64,000 bases of DNA from Loxodes magnus (lineage: Eukaryota; Ciliophora; Karyorelictea; Loxodida; Loxodidae): the NCBI GenBank assembly GCA_946699065.1, contig CAMPDV010000024.1, positions 1,178,001-1,242,000 of the forward strand. Direction: 5' to 3'. Position numbers and translations under genes: made by a program. This document shows positions 1-11,220 of the stretch, piece after piece. The first letter of the stretch is position 1. Every line of letters begins with the position of its first letter. A model generated the notes under the pieces. That model was not told the DNA's origin. It did not search any database and saw only the letters and a list, made by a program, of their open reading frames with translations.

Positions 1-1480
1 AAGAGAGGCTAAGGAAGCAGATGAAGTCTGCTCTTAAATAGGAGGTTTCTGAGTTCAATCCTTCTAGCCAGATGAGTATGAAATAGCTTATAAAAGTGGT
101 ACTGAACCTCCAGGAAGAGGTCAGGAAGCTGAAAAAGGATAATGACAAATTAATGGAGAATCTGAACAAGCAAGAGGAAATCAAATCAAGACTAATGTCT
201 CAGGAGAGAGATTTAAGCGCTTTCTGGAACATATCTTAGAGTCAGAACAGCTAATCCCAGAATCATTATAAAAAATAATGAGAAATTGATGATAAATTAG
301 CACAGCTAGTAGAAAATCAGCAAACATTGCAAAAGTAAATTGAATCAAGGGATTAGAAATAAGACAAGATGGAAATCGATGAAATTAAAGCTGACAAGCT
401 TTTATAAAAGCGAGAAATTCAATCTTTCTACTACTGTGGCTCAAGAGAACACTTGTGAAGGAAGAGTAAGAAGTTCCTAAATTTCAAACAAAGTTACTGG
501 CAAAAACAAAGATAACAGTAGGAAAAAAGGAAGAGATAGCAACAGCTCAAAGTAAGAAGGAATAGAGAACAGTTATGGATGAACGTTCTTGGGAATATAT
601 ACAAGAAAAAATGCAATTAGTAATGGAAGAGAAACTGAAGATTTCAAGAACAAGCAAGACAGGACAGTGGATGGATTTCAAACATTTAATTTTAGCCTCC
701 GGAACAATCTGGAGGTAGGCTAGAAATAGGTTGAAATACCTACAAGAAGGCCAAACAATTTTATTCATAATAATATCAAACCTAAACGTGAAACATAAAG
801 ATGCTACTACTGTAACTCTCATAATCATCTATGGAAAAATGCTAGAAATTTTATAACTTTAAATAAGAGTACTAAAACTACTAGAAGAAGTTGGAGAAGA
901 AAAAAAGGATAAAATTTCAGTCTTAACTAAAAGAGAAAGAGAAAGAGAAAGAGAAAGATTATAATACAATTAATTAGAAAAATCATACAAAAAAAAGATA
1001 TAAATTGATGAAATAAATTTTCAGCTAAGGAAAATAGAAGAGAAGTCCAACTATTTTACTGCATATTAACAGTTATGAATCTAGAAAAGCTAAAACAATG
1101 GAGCTTTATGGATATTGAGAAAGAATAAAAACCTGATTATACCTGTAAGTAGAGAAATATATTAAGATGCTGATTCTACAAGAGAAAAGGGCATCTTGTA
1201 AGGTAATGTTTACAATTATTGATTAAGTAAGGAAAATAAGAAATAATTATTTGAAGAAAACTGTATCAATTGTATTGCACTTGAGAAGATTAAATCTGTA
1301 TATGGAAACTTTATCAATGAATGGAATTTCATGAATCAATAACAGAAGTATACAATAGATTATTGAGGAAAATATTATAAGCAGCTACAGGACATATAAA
1401 ACTAAGAGAGAAGAAGAGCAATAATTTTCAGAACAAGATAAAGACTGAATTAAAGAAAAAAAATTTCAAATTGAAAATAA
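1..1480 (+). mobile_element. Non-LTR retroelement ORF1 relic (zinc-knuckle, coiled coil)
   Basis: Reading UAR as Gln and UGA as Trp, the third forward frame gives a Lys/Glu/Gln-rich coiled coil (about 3-440) entering from beyond the window edge. It is followed by degenerate CCHC knuckles: FYYCGSREHL near 430, CYYCNSHNHLWKN near 800 and CWFYKRKGHLVRQC near 1165. The spacing C-x2-C-x4-H-x4-C is kept, but a cysteine is missing in each. The frame drifts between segments, so this is probably a decayed copy. A VEIP-containing stretch just before the second knuckle recurs near 24.2 kb, and the second knuckle recurs near 16.2 kb on the minus strand, so it is a repeat family. Gag/ORF1-like RNA binding is inferred from the knuckles. 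The 5' end lies outside the window. Confidence 0.6.
931..958. repeat. Short purine (GAAAGA)n tract
   Basis: Four to five tandem copies of a GAAAGA hexamer inside the ORF1 relic. In the coding frame they give alternating Lys-Arg. Confidence 0.75.
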
Positions 1481-1555
1481 TTTTAAAGGAAGCAGCAAAA
1501 TTTTATAAGAACAAATAAAATCGAACTTATTTAATTTAACTAAAAAAATTTGTGG

Positions 1556-1595
1556 TACCTTCAATTTTCAGAATATGTTCTTCCAATTGAAGGTA
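1556..1595. repeat. Perfect 11-bp inverted repeat between two converging retroelement frames
   Basis: TACCTTCAATT at 1556-1566 is mirrored by AATTGAAGGTA at 1585-1595, with an 18-base loop. It lies in the AT-rich gap where the plus-strand ORF1 relic and the minus-strand LINE ORF2 meet tail to tail. It could be a 3' hairpin of one of the elements; no function is proven. Confidence 0.55.
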
Positions 1596-1639
1596 TTATA
1601 TTGTTTTTAAATGTTATTATATATCAAGTTTATTGTTCT

Positions 1640-4600
1640 TCAGAACTAATTTTCTAGTTTAGGTTTTTTTTTTCTTCTAAGTATCTCCTTTCTTGTTCAT
1701 TTTCAATCTAACTTTCATTTTTTTCTATTTTCTGTTGTCAATCTTCTTCTTCCTCATCATTTTTCATCTAATTTTGTTGGACATCTTATTCTTCGTTTTC
1801 TTGTTTTTATTATTCTTCATTCTCTTCATTAAATTTTTCTATTCTTAGATTTGCTTCTTTTTATTATTTCTCGTATTGCTCTTCTTCTTTCTCTTGTTTT
1901 AGAATTTCTCGCCTCCTTTTGATAAACATTTGAATGAATATTTTTATTTATTCCACCATTTCTATTTTTTTCTTAGGAAAAGAGTTTATATATAGTTAAT
2001 CGTATTTTATTAGTTTCAAAATATCACACTAACCAATTTTGGAGACCAATCATTCTCTTATATCAATGTAATATATGCATTCCATTACATGTTGGAGAGT
2101 GTCATATTCTCCGCATATACAAAAAGGGTTTTCAATAATATAATTTCGATCTTTCAGAGTCTTTCGAAATGCGTAAGACTGGCTTCTAATCTTATAGATG
2201 CAAATTATTTCTTTCAAATATTTTTTGTTTAATTTCGTGTATGTTATTTTGGGGAATTATCTTAGGTTTTAAAATTGTTCTGTATATATTTATGCAGTAG
2301 GCATTCTACTGAATCTTGAAAGAGCTAATTCAAAATATGCCTTTTATATTTATGCCTACACATATCTACTGAATTAAGTTAAGTTGTTATTGTGCTCTTT
2401 ATTATCAATTTCTATTTTATAAAATGAGGCCAGTTTCTAAACTTCATCATAATATTGATATCCCTCTTTATAATTATTCTCAAACAATATTCCAAAAGAT
2501 GAATAAGGTTGATTTTAGCTTTCATTTCTAATCTTAAAGAAAAACCTGAAATACTTAAGAACCATCATGTGTTTGAATGGCATCCAGTTGAGGTCTACAA
2601 AGCATGATTCATTAAACGTATTTCCTGCTGATTAAAAGGCTTTTCTGGCTATTAACATCATGCTCTTTTCAATTCTGTTCAAAATTCCATTTATTCCATA
2701 CTGCACAGTCCAAGTTATTAAGTCCCCACCGTTTTCTGCTTTAGGAAGCGTGAACAGTCTACAAAGCATTTTGAAATTTCAAGGTGTTACGTTTCTATAT
2801 CTTGATAATGCAAATACTGCCTTTTTAATTCCTGAAAGATAGTTTGCAGCAACGTATTTGCAATGGTTAATTAGATTCTTCTTTTGGTGAAGGATTAAAA
2901 ACTATATCGTTTCGCATTCGGAGACATTTATTTTAAGAAATGTCTAATTGAAAATGGAGTTTGCTTCATTAATAAGTTACTACATATTTTTTTATGAGTT
3001 CGATAATAGGATTAACTCGTCAGCTCAACCTCTACAAGTGAACCTATTCTTAAAATTAGCACATCTGAATCCTAATATTTCTCCTTTGTTTTCTATATGT
3101 CTAATGACAATGTCATAGTATAATAATGCAAGCACAGATCCATGCGAACTTCCTTACATCACTCCATTGCTAAATTTCAGTTTCTAAGAATTTGTTCCGT
3201 CTATAATAAAGGAAGTAGTTAAGTTATTATAAAATGATTCTAAAGCCAAGATGAGACCTAGTGGTAATTTGACTCTTCTTTGTTATTTAAAAAGAATTCT
3301 TCTTTCAATAGAATCAAACTTTTTCTCTACGTCAATTAAAGTTGCAATCAGTTTAGTTTTTCCTTTCGCTTGTTTTCGATAAAGATCTATGATTTATTGG
3401 ATCACTCATATTTATTAGGTGGTTTATTTGTTCTTCATAAACCCCATTTAGCTTGAGTGGATTAACTGTCTTTCATAAATTATTGAGTAGAGTCTCTTCG
3501 TAAGGGCCTTATCATATAATTTCAAAATAGTGTTGATAAGGGAAATAGGGCGTCAGCTTTTTCAATCGTCTTTACTTCCTTTTTTGAAAATGGGGATTAT
3601 GATAGAAATATTAAGCTCTTCAGGAATCCTTCCAATTCTAAGCATGTTATTTATAAAAGAATGAAGCATCAACGCTAGATAATATCCTGCATATTTTAGC
3701 AGTTCTCCTTTTATTCCATCTGGCCCTGCTGCTTTACCATTAGGAATTAGACTTATAAGTTAGGTAATCTCTTCTATTGTAAAAGAATCGAAATTTTATA
3801 AGTAGGAAAAGGGTTAATTTTGAATTTCTATGTTATTTTCATAAATTGCATCTATTTTCTAGTTACTTAGTTCAATCTATTGGCTAGTTAAATTCGAATG
3901 CTTGCTAAATACCTAATTTTCCCATGCTTCTACAAATTATTCCTTCAATTCCTATTAAAGTTCATCAAATTTCTTTGTCTAGGGTTAAGTATTTTCTTTG
4001 CTTAAGAAAACATATCTTTTGTGGTTTCATTGAGGAGTAGGAATCTGTTTTTGGCCTTTTGTTTTTTAAATTTTCATAAATAATGCTAAAAGCTTTTTCA
4101 TAATGTGTTCACTCTTTAGTGAAGATCAATGATTTCTTAGTTATTCCTCCCTATATATGCTAAAGTTTCTTTGTACAGGAAATTTGCTCTCTTTGCTTCG
4201 ATATATTTTTATGTGAGGTCCTTAGGAAGTCTATTATACTTCGGGTCTGGGATAAATGAGCCTAAAACTTAATCTGCATTGTTCTAAATGCAGTCTCTAA
4301 TATAAGTGTATTAATCTTCTAAGTTATCTCTATCAATTAGGAAGAATACTTCTACTTAATCTTTGAATGAATTCTAATAGATAAATCTATCAATAAGATC
4401 CTACAGTCTACTTATTTTATGCTTTCTCACTTTTATTTTTTCAGTTTGAAGATGAGTATAGTATACAAATTCAACTGTGAATGAAATATGATCTGAAAAT
4501 AAGCTATAATTATGAACCTGAAAATTTCTAAATTAATTCATATTCAAGTGATTACTGATGACAATATAATAGTTGCAATACATATTTTTATTCCCTTTAT

Positions 4601-5560
4601 GTAAGCATGTGTTCATATTTGCATCATTTATTATTTCTAAATCGTTTTAGAGAATGAATTCTTAGAATCTATTTGTATTGTCATAGTTGTTAATAGGGTT
4701 ATCCCCAAAGCCTTATAGTAGAGCGTTAAAATCTCCTAATAATATATGTGAGTTGTCAGGAAAATAATTAAGGAATACATTTATATATTCATATGCTTCG
4801 TCTTTTATATTTTCACTCTTGCTGCTATCTGGCATGTAACAAGATGTTATGAATATATTATCTAGTTTGATTGTAACGAACCTCTCTTGAGTTAATTGTT
4901 ATATGTTATTCTATTCCGTGCTATTAAGTTAATCTCTAACAATTAACCAAACTCCTCCTCCTTTTCCTGAGTTCTTGAAATAGGTATTATATCCATTAAT
5001 AAGCATTGGAGGATAGTCTTATTTTTATCACGTTTAATTAATTGAGAAAATGTCTAAGTCATTATTTTGTATAAATTCTTCCACATTTAATTGCTTGCTT
5101 CCAATTCCATTTATGCTAATATGTCCAAGCTTTATTATGCCTATCTCTCTTTGCTTATCTATAGGTATCTTTATTTCTTAATTCCCAAATTCTTGTTTGC
5201 ATTATTATGGTTATTCTACATTGTTCTCTACACCTCCATTGAGTCTTAGTTATTTTTAAAGGACAATATAATTAATTCTAAAATCAGTTTATAGCAGCGT
5301 TTTAACTATATAATTTCCGTTTTTTATAAATCGATGAATTTCTTATGATGAAGTCAAAACTCCTCCTTTTATTCCTGGTTCATAAATGCAGAGAATCTTC
5401 TCATTTTGATGAATTTATATGTTAAGCAATTTGGGGCAATTTTTGATATATTACCTGTAACTTATTATAATGAATAATGTCAATGAATCGTACTTTTCGC
5501 TCAATTTATTATCGATTTTTATATCTATTTAATTTCCATCACACGTAGCATGGTTTAGTT
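1640..5560 (-). mobile_element. LINE (non-LTR retrotransposon) ORF2: endonuclease + reverse transcriptase, frame-broken
   Basis: Minus-strand translation gives, in order: an APE-type endonuclease (about 5200-4600) with GKGGGVW, CYMPDSS and the catalytic LLGDFNA; a reverse transcriptase (about 3760-2950) with KAAGPDGIKGEL, SWRPISLINT, LIDVEKKFDSI, a QGS turn and GWADELILL in place of the usual [FY]ADD box; and a C-terminal CICGEYDTLQHVMEC zinc motif (near 2110). A Glu-rich coiled tail runs to about 1640. Endonuclease and RT lie in different frames, so there is a frameshift between about 4.6 and 3.8 kb. The usual catalytic Glu of the endonuclease ETW motif reads Gln (NQTW), and the second Asp of the RT box reads Glu. 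The copy is therefore probably inactive. Its function in life would be target-primed retrotransposition. Ends are approximate. Confidence 0.88.
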
Positions 5561-5849
5561 TGCAAGATAAAGTTATAAATCTGTTGCCTACTAAAGTGAA
5601 AAGATTCTAATTTCATCATTTATTGGACCTTATAAATTGAATTAGTTAGGAGTCTTTAAATTCGTATTTATTTAAAATCTCTTCAATATTTATTTCATTA
5701 AACCCAAATTTTGACTATTTAAGTTTAAAATGTCTTGATTAAATTTGGCATCTCTTCAACTTCACTTTCCAAATTTTGTTTGGCTATCCCAATTCATCAC
5801 ATATGATGTTTAATTATTTGAATTTTCTAAAATTTCAATCTGCTAATTT

Positions 5850-8005
5850 CTTAAATTTAATCAATTAAAAATGTTTATGTTGAAGCATTTCATTTTATTT
5901 CTTTCAAGTAAGATTGAGTTTTAACATCTTATTATTTTCTCTATATTTCTGAAATTTATGCATAAACATTTAGCTTCAATTCTACTTGATGCTCATAATC
6001 CTGCATGAGTTAAACATATAATCCGTTTAATTCATTATATTACTCTTACAGTTTTCCATTATTCTATTTTGTGATTTATAGTTCTTGTTAAGAAGTAACT
6101 AGCTAATGATTGGTAACTACTGTTATTGTTCCTTCATCCTTAGTATTGATAGAATTTTAAGTCTAAATAACCTAATTCTTTAGCTCCATGATTCTTGTCT
6201 AACTATTATTGCTTATTAATTTCCCTTTTTTTGTTCATGTTCAAGCATCTTTGCTATTAATTTTTAAACAGGTTTGTGTTTCCTTTTCTCAAAACTATTT
6301 TTATTAACACGAGACAAGCCTTTAGTAGACACTCTATATATCTTAATTGATAAATTATTTGTTTAATTTATCATATAAATTCTACAACTTTGTATACTTA
6401 AATTCAGCGAAGTCGCACTAGGTAGATTGATCTAAAAATAATAAGTCTGTACCAGTAGTTGAATCTAAAGTCGATATAGTTGCTTGAGAAATTTAGTTGC
6501 TGAATTGAATTTCAATTTATGTTTATTCATTCTATGCCTGAGGAGTGATTGTTTATGTAAAAATGCTTTTGACTGATTTGGCATATTTATTTTTTTGAAA
6601 GCTCAGTTTCTATGATATTTAATAATTCTCATTTTGTAACAATTAACACTAAGCCTGTTGTTATTGGCAATTGACTGTGAGTGAATGTACCTTTTAGTCG
6701 ATCTGATCTATTTTGCTTAATAAATGAAAATTTTCACCTTTGAGATTTTAGTTAAGAGTTTCTACCTCCCTAAGATGTTGTTATACTTCATTATGTCTCA
6801 AATTACATTTACTCAATTCAGCTTGAATTAATTAAATTTGAGTAACCAAGTTGCTTATAATATTTTTGGCTTCTAACTTGGAAGTAAGTATTGCCTCATC
6901 TTGTAGTTTAAAGGATTGTGTCATGTTCATTAGCTCCTCACGAAGCATAGCTTGTTTTTCTATACTTTGCTATTAAGTCAAAGTGAGAAGTTAACTCTAA
7001 GTTTCCAATTCTTATATTTAAGTTAAGGAAAGATCATTATTCGTTTATATTGATTATTATTTATTTGTAGCATTATTTACAAATTATTTGGACTAAAGCA
7101 TTAACTATTTCTACTAATTAGCAAGCCTTAAGATTTAATTTTAATTTTAAATTTTCTTAATTTACTTTTGAGCTTTAAATAAATAAGTTTGGTATTATTC
7201 TAAGTGTATTTTATATTGTGATTTAATGTTTAAAGTTTCTTTATTGTGTTACTCATAGATATGTATTAGCTTTTCTTACAGAGAATTATTTTTAGTTATG
7301 AGTTTTTAAATTCGAAATTTAAGATTTTTGCTTTCACTTAGCCTTTAATTTTCAAAAGTATTTGCCTCTTCTATCTTGCTTTAAATTTTATATTTTAATT
7401 TTGCAATTTTTTCTTCAAGTTACGCATTTTAAATCTCAAGATCAGTTAAGCATGTAATATCAAACTTCTCTTAGTAATCAGTTTAAATGTCTATTGAAAT
7501 CTGCTATTGACTTTTTATGTTATTTTGAGTATTGAATTGTTGAATTTTTATAGTCTCTTATTAATTTTTGTATTTAAATTTAATTTTAGTGTTTAATTAA
7601 AGAAATATCTTAAATATCCTAAGTATCTAAAGTATCTTACTGTATATAGGATATTTTAGATACCATCGTAGAGGTTGAAGTAACAAGCTAGTCTTTTTAC
7701 CTATAAGTATATTTCCTATATTTGAGATTAGTCTTCAATTAATGTCCACGTTTTAAAGAATTGCCAAGCTGTCTTAGTGGAATTCAAAGATATCTATTAA
7801 TTTGGCATTAACTGCCGCTCTTTAGCAAATTTCTTAGTAATTTCATGATATTATCAACGGATTTAAGTTGTAGCGATTCCATGTCTGTTTCATAAAAGTA
7901 GTTGAACATCTGCCTATGCTCATCGTTTTAGAAAGCAGCTTCTTTATTTTTAGGTAAAGAAGAGTCGCTAAGAAAGAAATCTTGCGAATTTTTGTACATG
8001 TCCAT
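5850..8005 (-). mobile_element. Coiled-coil frame upstream of the LINE (possible ORF1), frame-broken
   Basis: A frame opens at an ATG at 8005 (MDMYKNSQDFFLSDSS) and stays coding-like for about 65 residues. It then continues in another frame through KTAWQFFKTWTLIEDQ-like sequence and, from about 7560 downward, a long Gln/Lys/Glu coiled coil such as LEEKIAKLKYKIQ. It sits in the same orientation just upstream of the endonuclease, where a LINE ORF1 would be. No zinc knuckle was seen here, so a host coiled-coil gene interrupted by the LINE is an alternative. Several frame changes suggest decay or short introns. Confidence 0.4.
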
Positions 8006-8084
8006 TTTTAATATAAAATCGAACTTAAAGCAGTTAACCTAATAGTGATAGATTCATTATAATTATCTATTATTATTATATAAA

Positions 8085-8640
8085 TTAATTAATTAATTAA
8101 ATTAGCATGGTACCACCATTGTTTGGTTCACCATAAAAAAATAAAGAAATCAAATCAAATTATTAATAATAGGCTAGAAATGTTTCTAGCTTCATCTTGT
8201 CTCTTTGATTCTTATCTTCTTCTCTCCGTTTTTATAATCAAAATGATTGACTTCACTCTTCAGATTCTTGTAATTCTTCTAAAGGCTGGAGTTAGAAGGG
8301 ATTAGAGAACATTCCACGAATGTGTCAAATGACCAATTAGGTTGGATTATTCTAATTAGTAGTTATTTATGATCTCAATCATGCCTTTGTTGCTTTCTAA
8401 ATTCCTAATCAGCATAGCGGCAAGTAAAATCAGGATAACTCTGAGATCTGGATTTCGGTTCCCTCAAGTTGACCTCTCATTCTGATAGAGAGAATCCTCA
8501 AATAAGTAAGGCTTATCACACAATAGGCCCGTCCTTACTTGTTTGTATTGGCATCTATTTCAAGAGAACTTGAAATACAGTCATGACTGCACCGGATTAT
8601 CTACTCAGTCGACTAGAAACCAGAATCCATTTAAAAAATG
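8085..8640. repeat. Dispersed repeat, longer copy
   Basis: The block begins with tandem TTAA/AATT, then GCATGGTACCACCATTGTTT, and runs through a 'ggctggagttagaagg' core to 'ccagaatccatttaaaaaatg'. A second copy in the same orientation is at 47,685-48,092. This copy has about 115 bp (around 8470-8605) that the other lacks. No coding capacity is evident. It is probably a non-autonomous mobile repeat or the edge of a larger element; it directly abuts the LINE region. Confidence 0.75.
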
Positions 8641-8644
8641 AAAT

Positions 8645-10330
8645 ATATAATAAAATTTGGATATAGGCTGCAGTCAGGAGAATTGTTGATTCTTCTGTAT
8701 GGAGTAAGAAGTTTATCTGGTCATTGCAAGTTTTATTCATTAAAATAATGTAATAGACTTTTTAGTATAAACAAACATCTAGTGAATGCGTTGAACTTAA
8801 TGCTTTTAAAATAAATATAAAAATTTATCAATAACAATTTTTATTAAGATTAATTGCATAAATGTTGAATAAAAGTAAATAAAAGAATTTATAATATATA
8901 AAAATATATGATAGTTTTAATAGATAAACACTCCAATTATCATGTTATTTTATCAGCTTCTAATATATATAACTGATCTTTGACAGAAAACTATAAAAAT
9001 GTAAAAATGTGCTATACATATAGAAAATTGCTAATAAATTGTGCCTTCCATTTTTTAAATTTTTTTACTATTGTGAAAGGTTAATCTTATATCTTTTTCT
9101 TTTCTTCTTGTATTGCATTTAAAATTTAACAATAATGAATATTTAAATAGCTGCTTAGTATGCATGTATTTTTTGTTTTTTATTACTTTTTAAATTAGTA
9201 TGAATATCTTCTATTTAACAATAATTGCAACTAACCATTTTTTTTAATTAGAATTTTATTAAAATTTTTGATTAATTCAACTTTTAATTTGAATTTTTTA
9301 ATTTTTTGTATCCTTTTTTTCTTTAAATTTCTTAATCTTTTATAAAGTTTGATATGATGATTTTTTGCTTTATTTTTTGTTTTACTTTTTTATCCTTAAG
9401 TTTGAGGATAATTTTTTTATTTCAAATTTTTTATTATTTTTTTATTTTTAGATTTGCATTTTTTTAAACAGCTTTTGCTTTCATTTTTTATATTATATTG
9501 ATTAAAATATAATATATTTTTGTTTTTTAATTTTATACTGTTTTTTATTTAGAAATTTTCCATTCTCTTATTGCTTATAATTTTATAAATTTCTATTAAT
9601 TTTTTTTAATTAGATATTATTTTTAAATTTTCATTTGTTACATATAAAATTTATTTTTATTTTTAGTAGAATTCATTCATAATAGTTTTTTTAATTGATA
9701 TATAAATTTTTGAATTTAAATTTTTTCTATTTTTATTTGATCTGAGCATTTTTAAAATTTTTATACAAACTTAATTTATTTTATTTTTGTTTTAATTTAT
9801 TTTTATTTAATTTATTATTACAATTAGATTGACTCAGTTTAGTATTTTCCTTTTTAAAATTTTAATTATTTATTTTTATTTATTTTATTTTTTTATTTTT
9901 AAATATAAATTTATTTTTTGTTATTGCTTTTTTCTATTATATTTTTTATCTAATTTTATAATTTTAAAAAGTTTTTTTCTTTATAAAATAGTTAAAAAAA
10001 TGTAAATTATTATATTATTTTTACTGATAACAATTGATTTTAAATAATTTTTTTATTTAAACAATTTTTTAGATTTTAATTTTTAGTTACTATAGTTTAG
10101 TCTCTATAGTTTAGTCTCTATGTTTATTTTTTAGTTAAAATTTTAATTAATTAGTAAGTAAATAATAAAAATAATTTTTTAATTTTATGTATTTTAATTT
10201 ATCTTTTATTTTTAATTATTAAGTTAAAGTTTTTAATTATATTGAAATTCAAGTAAAAAATTTAATAATTGTTTTTATTTTTTATCATTTAATTACCATT
10301 ATTTTTTTAATAAATTATTTTAGATAATTT
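8645..10330. other. Extremely AT-rich spacer, no gene seen
   Basis: Long T-rich runs with almost no G or C, especially 9240-10320. Frames are open only because UGA is rare; their composition is not protein-like. Similar but milder spacers lie elsewhere in the window. Confidence 0.7.
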
Positions 10331-10335
10331 AAAAA

Positions 10336-10590
10336 TGGTGGCTTCAGGAATATAGCTTCGTCTACATCTAGATACATGTCACTAATATGAATACAGCATC
10401 CTGATTCAAAGTCAAATTGAATTATCCAATTTACCACTGGTAGATGCTTGACAACAGACAGTCCATAGCGATGGAGCTCCCTGACTGTAGATATCCAAAT
10501 ATCACCTGCCCCTGGTAATCATTAGTACTTAAAGTCTGTATGATAGGAGTTATGGCTGAGTAAGATGACGAGCTTCCAATCTGAATAGAT
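10336..10590 (-). other. GC-richer island with an open minus-strand frame, unidentified
   Basis: About 250 bases with clearly more G+C than either flank. The best minus-strand frame has no UGA and reads normal protein composition: DIWISTVRELHRYG, then HISDMYLDVDEAIFLKPPFL. A second minus frame is also open. It resembles an exon or a fragment of a beta-propeller-type protein, but I do not recognise the family. It may be a gene relic or a single exon; no start, splice sites or partner exons were identified. Confidence 0.35.
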
Positions 10591-11220
10591 CAAATAATTT
10601 ATTTTAATAAATAAATAATAAAAAATTTATAATTTTTTGTATAACTGTAATAATTTATACATAAGTTAGTATTCAAAAATTTCTGATTTTTTATTTTATA
10701 ATTATTTATAATTTGATTCTAAATAACTTTTAGTTCAACCTTTCCTTTTTAATTTCCCCTATTCATTTAATTTTTTTAATAAAAATTATATTTTTTTACT
10801 AAGTTTTTCTTAAAATGTTGCTTTTTTTTTGATATAACTAACTATTTCTTTTATTTATTGATTAATCTAAAAAATATTTTAATTTTTAAAAGTTTATTTA
10901 TTTTAGTTTATTAAACTTAAGTTTATAATATTTCTCTTTCCTAAATAAAATTTTAAATTTTAACTCTTCTTTATAACATTTTTATATATTTATTAGATTA
11001 TGCTTTTCAAATATCATTTTATTTTTACTTAAAGGGTTATAAATCAGAAGGTATTATTTTTATAATTTTGGTCTCTATCTTATAGTTTAAGTTTTCTTCT
11101 AATAAAATATAATCTTAAAAAATACTCTAAATAAATGTATTAAATTAGTTATTATTTTATATGATATTTTTGAATAATAGCATTTTTGTTTTATAAAACT
11201 AATTAATAATCTTTTTTCAA
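10591..11220. other. AT-rich spacer upstream of the RING/WD40 gene
   Basis: No gene seen. It presumably contains the promoter of the gene starting at 11,221, but no recognisable element stands out. Confidence 0.6.

Noticed and set aside
547..828. Standard-code minus-strand open frame of 93 codons
   Set aside because: Antisense of the ORF1 relic, which has the zinc-knuckle motif on the plus strand.
8100..8130. tRNA-like end (ggttcacca) in the dispersed repeat
   Set aside because: No A box, B box or cloverleaf could be built around it on either strand.
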